A DNA stretch of 28,311 nucleotides, taken from the NCBI GenBank assembly GCA_002717305.1, contig PBDH01000031.1:1-28311 (forward strand). The letters are read 5' to 3'. This document shows positions 8,316 through 17,046 of the stretch, piece after piece. This stretch comes from Gammaproteobacteria bacterium (GTDB taxonomy: Bacteria; Pseudomonadota; Gammaproteobacteria; Pseudomonadales; Litorivicinaceae). How positions within the stretch are numbered: the first letter of the stretch is position 1; every line of letters starts with the position of its first letter. A program made the position numbers and the translations under genes. The notes below the pieces were generated by a model, which saw only the letters and a list, made by a program, of their open reading frames with translations, ran no database searches and had not been told where the DNA came from.

Positions 8316-9475
8316 GCAAAAAGTCTCAACACATAGTCCACCAAGCGTTTGAAAATCCCACCCTCTGGAACGGCGTTTGCGACAGCGACAGGTGATTCCG
8401 CAAGTATGCGTTCCCCAAGCATTATTTTGACTGTACCTACCGCGGTGCCCGATTCTAACGGAGCATCAAGACTATCTGGAGCGTCAAGGATTGCCTGAAT
8501 CGATGGCTCGCGGCCAAGCGGCACCGTCACGTATAACGCTTGCGTTGGGGCAAGATCAACCGACTCGGCTTCACCGAACCACACCTTACGAGTACTTTCA
8601 GGTAGGGGCTGACCCGCTGTAAATAGGGTCTGTCCGCTAAAATATCTAAATCCGTATTGCAGTAATTTAGTCGTCTCATGCTCACGAGACTTTTCAGTCG
8701 CCGTTCCCATAACTACAGAAATAAGACGGAAATCCTCTCGCTCTGCACTAGCAACCAAGCAATAGCCTGCCTCTTCGGTATGACCTGTTTTTAGTCCGTC
8801 CACACCAAGCTCACGGAATAAAAGGTTATTTCTGTTAGGTTGCTTAATACCATTGTAGGTAAAGTTCTTTTCACTGTAGATCGCATAAGTCTCGGGAAAA
8901 TCACGAATAGTCCGAGCGGCAAGGATTCCTAGGTCTTCGGCAGTTGTATGATGTCCCTCTTCAGGCAGGCCTGTGGAATTTTTAAATTGTGTATTGGTCA
9001 TCCCAATGCTTATAGCTGTCTGATTCATAACATCGGCAAAGACATCCTCAGAGCCCGCAATATATTCCGCTACAGCGACACTTGCATCATTACCCGACTG
9101 AATGATGATCCCTCGTAAAAGATCCTCCAACCGAACTTTCGTCCCCTCACGAACAAACATGCGCGAACCGCCAGTTTTCCATGCTTTGACACTAATGGGC
9201 ACTTTATCCGAAAAGCTAGCGCGACCCTCCGCGATTTCACGTTCCGCTATATAGGCTGTCATCATTTTAGTCAATGAGGCTGGCGGGAGTGGCTGATCAG
9301 CATTATGCTCCACTAATACCTCACCATTGGTGGCGTCAATTAGAAGATACCCAGATGCTTTCAATTCGGGCGCCGCCGGTATTGGTGGACCATTCCCGAG
9401 TACTTCTGTTAATGGAACGTTGGCCCCAGCCGCCAAACTGAATACATATGTCAGAGCTATCCAAAAGAGACGCAC
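8312..9475 (-). CDS. dacA: D-alanyl-D-alanine carboxypeptidase (PBP5/6 type)
   Basis: Periplasmic, inner-membrane-anchored low-molecular-mass penicillin-binding protein that removes the terminal D-Ala from pentapeptide stems. 387 residues. A signal peptide covers about residues 1-18 (hydrophobic core then LAAGA). All three active-site motifs are visible: SLTK (S67, K70), SGN (127-129) and KTG (229-231). The C-terminal beta-rich PBP5_C domain follows (about 285-365), then an amphipathic helix, GGIFKRLVDYVLRLFA, that should anchor it to the membrane. It lies 21 bases after rlpA and overlaps dat by 4 bases. The D-Ala it releases is a plausible substrate for the neighbouring Dat (inference). Confidence 0.97.
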   Translation of the reverse strand: MRLFWIALTYVFSLAAGANVPLTEVLGNGPPIPAAPELKASGYLLIDATNGEVLVEHNADQPLPPASLTKMMTAYIAEREIAEGRASFSDKVPISVKAWKTGGSRMFVREGTKVRLEDLLRGIIIQSGNDASVAVAEYIAGSEDVFADVMNQTAISIGMTNTQFKNSTGLPEEGHHTTAEDLGILAARTIRDFPETYAIYSEKNFTYNGIKQPNRNNLLFRELGVDGLKTGHTEEAGYCLVASAEREDFRLISVVMGTATEKSREHETTKLLQYGFRYFSGQTLFTAGQPLPESTRKVWFGEAESVDLAPTQALYVTVPLGREPSIQAILDAPDSLDAPLESGTAVGTVKIMLGERILAESPVAVANAVPEGGIFKRLVDYVLRLFA

Positions 9476-9496
9476 TCTACTCTCCTCGCTTCACTT

Positions 9497-10327
9497 TTAA
9501 TTCATGATCGATTTTTGCGGTGACCAACCTAGCATAACCAATTTTTCATAAATCGCGCGTTCGACACTTAAGTCAGGTTTTGGTAATACCTGTACCCGGA
9601 ACAATCCAAATCCATTTGATTCTACACGCACGCTCGCTTGTTCTTTTGAGATTGCACTACGGATTTGACTAGCCAGTTTTTGGGCCTGCTCTTCCGTCGA
9701 CACAGCCGTTACTTGAAAGACAGATTGCGGTATTTTGGCGAGGGGGTTTGCAATTAGAGAGGGATTAGCAGTTGGGACCGTCAAAACTTTATAACTAACC
9801 TCTACTGTGCCATTCTCTGAGAAATCAAGCCGTTCAGCCGCTGCCCAAGATAGATCAAGGACTCTTCCTTCTTTAAAAGGACCTCGATCATTAACGCGGA
9901 CCACCAAAGATTTGTCGTTTTCAAGGTTAGTTACGCGGATCCAAGCCGGAATCGGCATCGTTTTATGGGCAGCAGTAAACTGAAACATATCGAACGGTTC
10001 GCCCGATGATGTTAGCTGGCCGTGGAACTTGCGACCATACCAACTCGCAATCCCGGTCTCTTCGAATCCAAGTCTGACCGGCTTGACCTTGTATGTAACG
10101 CCGTCCACAAGATAACTTTCAGGATTACCATACCTAGACAAGGGTTCTGGCTTCGCTTCAGGTTCGGGCAATGCGGCAATATCGACCGAGGTTATCAAGG
10201 GCGGACCGTCTGGAATCTCTTGAATCAATCCTTTCGTATCAGATGATTTATTACTCCCTATCCAATCTTTAACATTAGAGCAACCAGCTAAAAAACTTAA
10301 CCAAATAACAATTAGAATTCGACTCAC
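9497..10327 (-). CDS. rlpA: RlpA, septal-ring lytic transglycosylase lipoprotein
   Basis: Outer-membrane lipoprotein that binds and, in Pseudomonas, cleaves denuded glycan strands at the division site. 276 residues. Lipobox LAGC places the acylated cysteine at C16. A variable Pro/Glu-rich linker (about 38-64) leads to a double-psi beta-barrel domain (about 88-182) containing GIASWYGRKFHGQLTSSGE and RVNDRGPF. E110 and D147 correspond to the catalytic Glu and Asp of P. aeruginosa RlpA, so activity is expected. A C-terminal SPOR domain (about 201-276, starting SVFQVTAVST) should target septal glycan lacking stem peptides. The ATG overlaps the mltB stop by 4 bases. Confidence 0.96.
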   Translation of the reverse strand: MSRILIVIWLSFLAGCSNVKDWIGSNKSSDTKGLIQEIPDGPPLITSVDIAALPEPEAKPEPLSRYGNPESYLVDGVTYKVKPVRLGFEETGIASWYGRKFHGQLTSSGEPFDMFQFTAAHKTMPIPAWIRVTNLENDKSLVVRVNDRGPFKEGRVLDLSWAAAERLDFSENGTVEVSYKVLTVPTANPSLIANPLAKIPQSVFQVTAVSTEEQAQKLASQIRSAISKEQASVRVESNGFGLFRVQVLPKPDLSVERAIYEKLVMLGWSPQKSIMN

Positions 10328-11301
10328 AGAGCCAGTTCCTTGGCGATCTCCTCAGATAATTGAGTCACTGCCATAGCGTATAGCGGAGATCGGTTATATC
10401 GAGTGATAACATAAAAATTTTTTGTAACAGCCCAAAACTCATCGCCTTTAATACCATGCAAGCCAAGCACATCGAGCGGGAGCTGGGCCCACGCAGCAGG
10501 GATGCCTTTTACGCCTTGTTCCATCAATTCAGAGCCTGTTTCTTTAATGACGATGGCAGATTCCATTTTCTTGACACTAGAAGCCGCATTAGAAACAACG
10601 CTCGCAATTCCATAAGCATCATCCCAGCCGTGCCTCATAAGATAATTCGCAACCGAACCTATTGCATCGACTGGGTTATTGATCAAATCGCGCCGACCAT
10701 CGTCATCGAAATCGATCGCGTAAGCCAAATAACTGGATGGGATAAACTGGCCGAATCCCATAGCCCCAGCATAAGAACCTTTCAAGTCAGTTACACTTAA
10801 ATTCTCTTCCTTGGCAAGGAGAAACAGCGACTCTAACTCGCCCAAAAAGAATTTAGCCCGTTTCGGATAATCCAATCCTAGAGTCGCTAATGCATCAAGG
10901 GCCCGAAAACTCCCTTTATTCCTGCCGAAGTAAGTCTCAACGCCAATAATCGCCAAAATCACTTCAACCGGCACACCTAGCTGCAGCTCTGCCCGCGCAA
11001 AAGTTCTTTTGTGCTTCTGATAAAAGCTTTTTGCGGCCAGTATCCGCGCTGGTTTCAAAAAGATAGCACGATAATCCTTCCACTTTTTTCTTTCTGCTGG
11101 GCGATTCATAGCGTTTATGACCGTATCCAATCGCTTCGCTTCCGACATCAATGTAAGTACCGCGCTGGAATCCAGCCCCTTGGCTGCTAGACGCTTAACC
11201 ATCGCCTTCACTTCAGAGCGCTCAGCATAATTGGGGTTTGCTAACGAGAGAGGTGAGCCAAGTAAACTAGCAACAATGATGATCGTCTGAATTATGCGCA
11301 C
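10324..11301 (-). CDS. mltB: Lytic murein transglycosylase B
   Basis: Cleaves the MurNAc-GlcNAc bond of peptidoglycan to give 1,6-anhydro ends. 325 residues from a GTG start at 11301 that shares one base with the rodA stop (TAGTG). The catalytic Glu is E122 in IIGVETYFGRNKG, the family signature. Further MltB hallmarks are SYAGAMGFGQFIPSSYLAYAIDFD and the DGRRDLINNPVDAIGSVANY calcium-site region. The N-terminus is a cleavable Sec signal (hydrophobic residues 4-20, then LSLA-NP) with no lipobox cysteine, so unlike E. coli MltB this should be a soluble periplasmic enzyme. Located between rodA and rlpA, as in Pseudomonas (sltB1). Confidence 0.95.
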   Translation of the reverse strand: MRIIQTIIIVASLLGSPLSLANPNYAERSEVKAMVKRLAAKGLDSSAVLTLMSEAKRLDTVINAMNRPAERKKWKDYRAIFLKPARILAAKSFYQKHKRTFARAELQLGVPVEVILAIIGVETYFGRNKGSFRALDALATLGLDYPKRAKFFLGELESLFLLAKEENLSVTDLKGSYAGAMGFGQFIPSSYLAYAIDFDDDGRRDLINNPVDAIGSVANYLMRHGWDDAYGIASVVSNAASSVKKMESAIVIKETGSELMEQGVKGIPAAWAQLPLDVLGLHGIKGDEFWAVTKNFYVITRYNRSPLYAMAVTQLSEEIAKELAL

Positions 11302-12437
11302 TATGATTCCCCCGAGAGTACCCTGTTCGTCCTCTGCATTGACATAATTAAACCAAATCCAACTAATAATGAAACGACAGATGTACCACCATAACTAATT
11401 AATGGTAAGGGAATACCTACCACTGGCAAAACTCCACTAACCATCCCCAAATTTACAAATACATAAACAAAAAAAGTTAACGTAATTGAACCAGATAAAA
11501 GCCGGCCAAAATTACCTGTTGCTCGCATGGTCAAGGCAAGGCAGCGGCCCAAAATTAAGGCATACAAAATCAACAGCACACTTATGCCCAAGAACCCCAT
11601 TTCCTCACCAATAACAGCGACAATAAAGTCTGTATGAGACTCTGGTAGGAATTTGAGCTGCGCCTGCGTTCCAGCAGCATAACCCTTACCGAACAAACCG
11701 CCAGAACCAAGTGCTGTCATTGCTTGGATGGTGTTCCAACCCGCCCCAAGGGGATCGCTCTGAGGATCTAGAAGAGTCATCACCCGTGTTCTTTGATAAT
11801 CACGCATCACCATCCAAAGTACCGGTAATGATGCAACCCCTAAACTTCCCAGCATAGCTAAAAGTCGCCACGATATTCCGGCCAAGAAAATCACAAAAAA
11901 ACCAGATCCGGCTATGATGATACTCGTCCCTAGGTCAGGTTGCTTTGCGATCAATGTAACAGGTACCACCATGAGAACAGCGGCGATAATCAAGTGAGAC
12001 AGCTTCGGAGGGAGTTTTTGTCGCGTAAACCACCACGCAAGCATAGCTGGCAACACCAATTTCATCAGCTCAGATGGCTGGAATCTTGGGAAGCCTGGCA
12101 AGTCCAACCATCGCTGTGCCCCCTTTACATCAACACCTATAAATAAAACAGCAACCAGTAACATTGCAGACATCCCGAAAACGAATGGCGTGATGCGGAC
12201 GACTAAGTCTTGGCGCGCTTGTGATACAACAATCATGATACCCAGGCCAGCTAGGACGTGAGCGGCCTGTTTAAGAACCAGTGAAATATTTTGGCCAGAC
12301 GCAGAGTAGAGGACGATTAGCCCATACAACGTTGTAATTACAACAACCAATGTTAACAAAGGATCAACTCCGTAGCGCTGGGCGAATCGCTTGGGCCGGA
12401 AAGACTCGATATGTCCTATTTCATTGGCTGCCAGCAT
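11301..12437 (-). CDS. rodA: RodA, SEDS-family peptidoglycan polymerase
   Basis: Multi-pass inner-membrane glycosyltransferase that polymerises lipid II during side-wall elongation, working with PBP2. 378 residues, about ten hydrophobic segments. SEDS signatures: GFPRFQPSELMKL (residues 115-127), LKFLPESHTDFIVAVIGEEMGFLG (with D270, the counterpart of the essential periplasmic Asp) and the C-terminal PLISYGGTSVVSLLVGFGLIMSM. The ATG at 12437 lies 17 bases inside the 3' end of mrdA, typical of the tightly coupled mrdA-rodA pair. The downstream junction to mltB is a 1-base overlap. Confidence 0.98.
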   Translation of the reverse strand: MLAANEIGHIESFRPKRFAQRYGVDPLLTLVVVITTLYGLIVLYSASGQNISLVLKQAAHVLAGLGIMIVVSQARQDLVVRITPFVFGMSAMLLVAVLFIGVDVKGAQRWLDLPGFPRFQPSELMKLVLPAMLAWWFTRQKLPPKLSHLIIAAVLMVVPVTLIAKQPDLGTSIIIAGSGFFVIFLAGISWRLLAMLGSLGVASLPVLWMVMRDYQRTRVMTLLDPQSDPLGAGWNTIQAMTALGSGGLFGKGYAAGTQAQLKFLPESHTDFIVAVIGEEMGFLGISVLLILYALILGRCLALTMRATGNFGRLLSGSITLTFFVYVFVNLGMVSGVLPVVGIPLPLISYGGTSVVSLLVGFGLIMSMQRTNRVLSGES

Positions 12438-14307
12438 TTTTATATCCTAGTAGTTGATTGTTTATGCGGGTAACGTATTTGAGGTCGGGAGGAATAGATC
12501 CTTCATTTCGTCTGAGCAGCCAATAATCAAAAATTTGTCGTGCGACCGGTGCCGCTGTCGTGCCGCCTGAGCCACCGTTTTCAATAATTAAAGCGATAAC
12601 AATGCTCGGAGCATGTGCTGGAGCAAATCCAACGAATAAGGCATGATCACGCAGACGCTCGTCTATTTCAGCTGCTTCATACTCCTCTTCCTGTCCGATG
12701 CTGAAAATCTGTACTGTCCCTGTCTTACCCGCAATTTGATAATTGAGACCTTTCCCAGCGCCCCTAGCGGTGCCGTTCTGGTCATGCAGCACGCCCTCCA
12801 TAGCATCAATCATACGTTCCCAATCTATCGGCTCACCGATTGGCACAGGCGCCCCGGCATCCAAGTCCTCAAGTACAGAAAAATGTGGGTCGATGAAATT
12901 TCCGCGACGCGCCACCGCAGTGGTTGCAGCCGCCAACTGAAGAGGGGTGGTTACCCAAAACCCCTGACCAATACCAGAAATGACAGTTTCTCCTTGGTAC
13001 CAAGATTGATTTCTCACTGCGCGTTTCCAAGCGCGGCTAGGCAGGATTCCTGGCGAGTCATTCTGAACGTCACGACCTTGACGGCGGCCAAAACCGAACC
13101 ATTTCATCCCTTCTGACATCTGATCAATTCCTAGCTTGTTCGCCATGTAATAGAAGTAGGTATCGACTGACTCAATGATTGCTTTGTCCATAGTAACAAT
13201 GCCGTGGCCCCACTCTTTCCAATCCCGATATTTGTGGTCATTTCCCGGTAACTGAAAAAAACCTCGAGAAAAATATTCTGTTTTCCAACTCACCGCACCG
13301 TAGTGCAACCCAACCAGACCAAGCATTGGTTTAATCGTTGATCCTGGCGGATATTGGCCACGTAATGCTCGGTTAAATAAAGGAGTATCCCGGTTCGACT
13401 GAAGGGCTTTGTATTCAGCCTGACTAATCCCACCGATAAATGAGTTTGCGTCATAGGTTGGGGTGCTCGCGAGCCCCAAAATACCACCATTCAGTGCGTC
13501 AATCGCAACAATAGCGCCCCGGCTGGTCCCGAGTACCTCATACAATTTTGCAGTTAAACCAATGTCTAAATGTAACGGAATATTAGAACCAGGTTTGGGA
13601 TCCTCGCGTTCAACAGCACGCATAATTTGGCCCCGAGCGCTGGTCTCAACACGTTCGACGCCAACTTGACCAAGCAATATATCTTCATATGCTTTTTCTA
13701 CACCTAACTTTCCAATCGTATCCGTACCTGCATACCTTCTTTCGTCAACATTCTTGAGTTCATGTAAAGATAGGCGACCCACATAACCAAGGCTATGAGC
13801 GGTCAGTCCTCCATAAGGATAATATCGTGTCGGTCTCGCTTTAATTTCGAGGCCAGGGAAACGAAATAAGTCAACGGCTATCCGAGCGGTATCCGACTCC
13901 GACAAATCATCCTTAACTACCACAGGATCACGTGGTCTCCGCCGAGTTTTAATATTTTTTGCGAATCGCTCCGCATCGCCATCTGAAAAATCGATACGCG
14001 ATCGTACTTCAGCAATGGCTGCATCGAGATCGTCGAATTCTTCAGGAATAATCAATAATTGTAGGTTAGGTCGATTCTCTGCCAACACTAAACCATTCCG
14101 GTCAGTGATCAGACCTCGAGCAGGACCTACGGGCAGGGTTTGTAAGCGATTAGCCTCCGATGCAGTCTGAAATCGCTCTGTCTCAATTAGTTGAAGCCAA
14201 ATTAAACGACTCAGCAGAAGTAACAAGAGGAAGGCACTGAAAAATGCAGCAACCAATACTCTCCCATGAATCAGATTCTTTTCACGAACTCCAGTCGAAA
14301 GCTCCAA
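12421..14307 (-). CDS. mrdA: Penicillin-binding protein 2 (elongasome transpeptidase)
   Basis: Class B penicillin-binding protein that cross-links glycan strands made by RodA; bitopic inner-membrane protein. 628 residues from the TTG at 14307 (E. coli PBP2 633). One N-terminal membrane helix (about residues 17-38), a pedestal domain beginning VGPARGLITDRNG, then the transpeptidase domain with catalytic S323 in PPGSTIKP, the SVD of ESVDTYFYYM as the SxN-type motif, and KTG starting at K528 in AGKTGTVQIF. Start choice: no ATG is available; TTG at 14313 overlaps the rlmH stop, but AGGAG at 14314-14318 is directly adjacent to it and is ideally spaced (6 bases) for the TTG at 14307. The alternative adds only two residues. 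Confidence 0.96.
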   Translation of the reverse strand: MELSTGVREKNLIHGRVLVAAFFSAFLLLLLLSRLIWLQLIETERFQTASEANRLQTLPVGPARGLITDRNGLVLAENRPNLQLLIIPEEFDDLDAAIAEVRSRIDFSDGDAERFAKNIKTRRRPRDPVVVKDDLSESDTARIAVDLFRFPGLEIKARPTRYYPYGGLTAHSLGYVGRLSLHELKNVDERRYAGTDTIGKLGVEKAYEDILLGQVGVERVETSARGQIMRAVEREDPKPGSNIPLHLDIGLTAKLYEVLGTSRGAIVAIDALNGGILGLASTPTYDANSFIGGISQAEYKALQSNRDTPLFNRALRGQYPPGSTIKPMLGLVGLHYGAVSWKTEYFSRGFFQLPGNDHKYRDWKEWGHGIVTMDKAIIESVDTYFYYMANKLGIDQMSEGMKWFGFGRRQGRDVQNDSPGILPSRAWKRAVRNQSWYQGETVISGIGQGFWVTTPLQLAAATTAVARRGNFIDPHFSVLEDLDAGAPVPIGEPIDWERMIDAMEGVLHDQNGTARGAGKGLNYQIAGKTGTVQIFSIGQEEEYEAAEIDERLRDHALFVGFAPAHAPSIVIALIIENGGSGGTTAAPVARQIFDYWLLRRNEGSIPPDLKYVTRINNQLLGYKNAGSQ

Positions 14308-14309
14308 CC

Positions 14310-14771
14310 TCAACTCCTATGGTACGGGTGTCCGCGGCGGACGCTATCAGCTCGGTACAATTGTTCCACCACGATAATTCGAGCTAGTGGGTGCGGAAAA
14401 ACGAGTCTAGAGAGGCTCCATTGACTATCTGCTCGCTCACACATTCCCTCACACCATCCATCAGCACCGCCTAAAGCAAACACCAGTGAGCGACTAGTTA
14501 GTTCCCACCGTGTTAGTTGTTCCGCTAGCTCAACTGTAGAATATGACTTGCCTCTCTCGTCGAGAAGTACCAAAAAGTCGCTCGGTTTCAATCGATCTAA
14601 CATCCTTTTTCGATGCTCTTCCTTGGCTGCAGTTCCTGCTTTTTTAGAAGCTGGAAGGTCTTCTAGGATAAGATTGAACTGATGACGAAATCGGGACAGA
14701 TATTCGGTGCATGCGGTCTGTACCCAATCTGGCATTTTCTGTCCGATAGCAATAAGCCTCACGTCAGCCAT
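14310..14771 (-). CDS. rlmH: 23S rRNA pseudouridine-1915 N3-methyltransferase RlmH
   Basis: SPOUT-fold methyltransferase that modifies pseudouridine 1915 in helix 69 of 23S rRNA on the assembled 70S ribosome. 153 residues (E. coli 155). The SAM-binding knot is visible as VFALGGADGWCEGM, and the conserved C-terminal stretch is RLVFPHPLARIIVVEQLYRADS ending HPYHRS, which matches the family's NHPYHRE tail. The LLDERGKSYSTVELA segment at about residues 73-87 is also diagnostic. ATG shares one base with the rsfS stop (TAATG). The rsfS-rlmH-mrdA-rodA order is the standard one. Confidence 0.98.
   Translation of the reverse strand: MADVRLIAIGQKMPDWVQTACTEYLSRFRHQFNLILEDLPASKKAGTAAKEEHRKRMLDRLKPSDFLVLLDERGKSYSTVELAEQLTRWELTSRSLVFALGGADGWCEGMCERADSQWSLSRLVFPHPLARIIVVEQLYRADSVRRGHPYHRS
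14314..14318 (-). promoter_or_regulatory. Ribosome binding site deciding the mrdA start
   Basis: Read on the minus strand, AGGAG is followed at once by TTG, AGG, TTG. A Shine-Dalgarno site with zero spacing is not usable, whereas 6 bases of spacing to the second TTG (14307) is optimal. The site lies inside the 3' end of rlmH. Confidence 0.55.
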
Positions 14772-15130
14772 TAGGCCTCACCACTGTCTTCGAGCCCTCG
14801 AGAACGACGCTCCCATAACCGCTCGAGATCGTAAAACTCTCGAATTGGTGGTTGCATCACATGAAGAATGACAGAATCAAAATCAACCAAGGCCCACTCC
14901 GCCACATCGGTACCTTCACTTCCTAACGCGACAACACCATATTTTTTTTTCATCTCGTGAACAACGTGATCAGCCAGTGATTTAACATGCCGATTCGATG
15001 TGCCGCTGGCAATGACCAACCAGTCAGTTACAGATGTTTGGCCTCTTACATCGATAATTCGAATTTCAAGAGCCTTTAAATCCTCTAGAGCATCGACTAT
15101 CAGGTGGCTTAGTTCAGTTTCTTCAATCAT
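14771..15130 (-). CDS. rsfS: Ribosomal silencing factor RsfS
   Basis: Binds ribosomal protein uL14 and blocks joining of the 50S and 30S subunits under nutrient limitation. 119 residues (E. coli 105). The Iojap/DUF143 landmarks are present: DVRGQTSVTDWLVIASGTSNRHVKSLADHV, the EGTDVAEWALVDFDSVILHVM core and the PIREFYDLERLWE motif near the C-terminus. The ATG overlaps the nadD stop (ATGA) and the stop overlaps the rlmH ATG, so it is coupled on both sides. Confidence 0.97.
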   Translation of the reverse strand: MIEETELSHLIVDALEDLKALEIRIIDVRGQTSVTDWLVIASGTSNRHVKSLADHVVHEMKKKYGVVALGSEGTDVAEWALVDFDSVILHVMQPPIREFYDLERLWERRSRGLEDSGEA

Positions 15131-15750
15131 TCAGGATCCTGATACAGGTCATGTTTAACAATATAATCGGCAACATTTGGGGGGATGGGAAGTTGTTTAG
15201 CACCTCTCGCAATCAAGCCACGTACCAAGGTCGATGAAACAAAAAGGTCTGGTGTTTGGAGCCTGATCAAGTTGCCGCTAGGCAGGTTGTCCAGAAGAGC
15301 ACCATCAACAATCTCATTCATATTTGACAGTACAGAGGGTATGCCAATACGCTCCCCTGCCCGATTCAAAATGCAGACATTACAAAGCAATGGCACTGTC
15401 ATCGGCTTATACCACATATCCATTTTACGAATAGTATCTGCGCCAAGCACTAGCACAAAAGATTCATCATTCCCAAACTGCTTTCGTAAAATATTCAAAG
15501 TATCGATCGTATAGCTAGGGCCTGATCGCTCAACCTCAATTTTATTAATCTCGATACCCTGAATATGACCCATAGCGAGATGCACCATTTCCAATCTATG
15601 AGTCGCCGAGACTTCACTATTACGATGAGGCGGCCGGTTATTGGGGATCACGTGGATAGCAGCACTCGGAAATGAAACTCGTAGTTGATCTACCATAGCA
15701 ACATGACCATCGTGCACGGGGTCGAAGGTCCCTCCGAATAAAACCTGCAC
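15127..15750 (-). CDS. nadD: Nicotinate-mononucleotide adenylyltransferase NadD
   Basis: Makes nicotinate adenine dinucleotide from nicotinate mononucleotide and ATP, a step of NAD synthesis. From the GTG at 15750 the product is 207 residues and begins MQVLFGGTFDPVHDGH, which carries the nucleotidyltransferase signature (GGTFDPVHxGH) at residues 6-16. A second signature, SSTLVRGLI, is near the C-terminus. I prefer this GTG because it shares one base with the proA stop (TAGTG) and places the signature at the usual distance from the N-terminus; an upstream GTG at 15786 would add 12 residues lying inside proA. The stop overlaps the rsfS ATG. Confidence 0.95.
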   Translation of the reverse strand: MQVLFGGTFDPVHDGHVAMVDQLRVSFPSAAIHVIPNNRPPHRNSEVSATHRLEMVHLAMGHIQGIEINKIEVERSGPSYTIDTLNILRKQFGNDESFVLVLGADTIRKMDMWYKPMTVPLLCNVCILNRAGERIGIPSVLSNMNEIVDGALLDNLPSGNLIRLQTPDLFVSSTLVRGLIARGAKQLPIPPNVADYIVKHDLYQDPE

Positions 15751-16997
15751 TATCTGCGCACCTGGCCTTCTCCGAACACAATCCACTTCTGATTAGTCAA
15801 TCCCTCAAGCCCAACAGGACCTCGGACATGAATTCGATCTGTCGAGATGCCAATCTCAGCGCCTAGCCCATACTCAAAACCATCTGCAAATCTGGTCGAA
15901 GCGTTAGCTATAACAGAAGATGAGTCCACCGCACGCATAAATTGTCGAATCGTTCTGTAACTCTTTGAAACTATCGCATCCGTGTGATGGGAACCGTAGG
16001 TATTGATGTGTCTTATCGCCTCTTCGACAGACTGAACTACTTTGATTGCCACAATTGGTGCTAGATACTCTTCATACCAGTCCTCTTCACGAGCTACTGT
16101 AGCTGAAGAAATCAACGAGCAAACGATCTCACAGCCGCGAACCTCTACCTCATAGTTCTCTAGAAGTTCATTTAACTCTGGAAGTAATGAATCCGCTACA
16201 GCCTCATGAATCAGAAATGATTCAGCTGCGTTACACACCCCATATCGATGAGTCTTCGAATTTTCCAAAATACGCAGAGAAGTGGCTATGTCACTCTCCG
16301 CGTCAATATACACATGACAATTACCATCTAGGTGTTTAATTACGGGAACACGCGCATCCTTAGCGACACGCTCTATCAACCCCTTACCGCCGCGTGGAAT
16401 GATCACATCACATATTGGATCTTCACCGCCAATCATCGCGCCAACAAAAGCTCTGTCCGCTGTTGGGGCAATCTGAACACATGCGTCTGGTAAGCCTGCC
16501 GCTCGTAACCCTGTCTCAATACATACGGCAATAGCCTGATTAGAATGAAAAGCCTCGGTGCCGCCTCTGAGGACGCTAGCGTTCCCCGACTTAAGACATA
16601 GGGCAGCTGCGTCGATTGTCACATTTGGTCGAGACTCATAGATAATCCCAATGATACCGAGCGGTTGTCGCATAAGACCAACTTCTATACCAGAAGATTT
16701 TTTCGTAACCTGAGAAATTTCGCCCACAGGATCTGGGAGAGCAACAATTTGCTCAACGCCACGAATCATTGCGTCAATGCGCTTATCATTTAGTTGCAGT
16801 CGATCGAGGAGCGCCTCGTCAAGTCCCTGTTTTTGGCCAGCTTTTAGATCTCGAGAGTTGGCAGAGAGAATCTGTTTTCGATTCGCGACCATGGAATCGC
16901 GAATAGCCAAGAGCGCGTCATTTTTTTGACTCATTGAAGCAGTTGCAATGATCGCTCTGGCTGCTAATGCCCTATCAGCTATGTCTCGATAATCCAT
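15750..16997 (-). CDS. proA: Gamma-glutamyl phosphate reductase ProA
   Basis: NADPH-dependent reduction of gamma-glutamyl phosphate to glutamate-5-semialdehyde, second step of proline synthesis; cytosolic. 415 residues, normal length. Aldehyde-dehydrogenase-like fold with the catalytic cysteine C255 in [19 protein letters not shown]; other family landmarks are [20 protein letters not shown] (112-131), [23 protein letters not shown] and [26 protein letters not shown] near the end. A GGAG lies five bases before the ATG. The partner kinase gene proB is not in the window. proA-nadD-rsfS-rlmH is the Pseudomonas-type arrangement. Confidence 0.98.
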   Translation of the reverse strand: MDYRDIADRALAARAIIATASMSQKNDALLAIRDSMVANRKQILSANSRDLKAGQKQGLDEALLDRLQLNDKRIDAMIRGVEQIVALPDPVGEISQVTKKSSGIEVGLMRQPLGIIGIIYESRPNVTIDAAALCLKSGNASVLRGGTEAFHSNQAIAVCIETGLRAAGLPDACVQIAPTADRAFVGAMIGGEDPICDVIIPRGGKGLIERVAKDARVPVIKHLDGNCHVYIDAESDIATSLRILENSKTHRYGVCNAAESFLIHEAVADSLLPELNELLENYEVEVRGCEIVCSLISSATVAREEDWYEEYLAPIVAIKVVQSVEEAIRHINTYGSHHTDAIVSKSYRTIRQFMRAVDSSSVIANASTRFADGFEYGLGAEIGISTDRIHVRGPVGLEGLTNQKWIVFGEGQVRR

Positions 16998-17020
16998 AAA
17001 GGCTCCACTGTAATCTTTTG

Positions 17021-17026
17021 ATTATA
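17021..17026 (-). promoter_or_regulatory. Possible -10 element upstream of proA
   Basis: The minus strand reads TATAAT here, a perfect -10 hexamer, 24 bases before the proA ATG. No convincing -35 hexamer lies 16-18 bases upstream, and the bases before it are not a proper extended -10. It sits inside an imperfect inverted repeat (17008-17029). It could be an internal promoter for the proA-lipB part of the block; evidence is limited to the hexamer. Confidence 0.3.
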
Positions 17027-17046
17027 CAGCGGCTTCACTCAATAAA

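Noticed and set aside
12643..13116. 157-codon open frame on the plus strand inside mrdA
   Set aside because: Antisense to the PBP2 transpeptidase domain with intact catalytic motifs; no protein-family features or start context.
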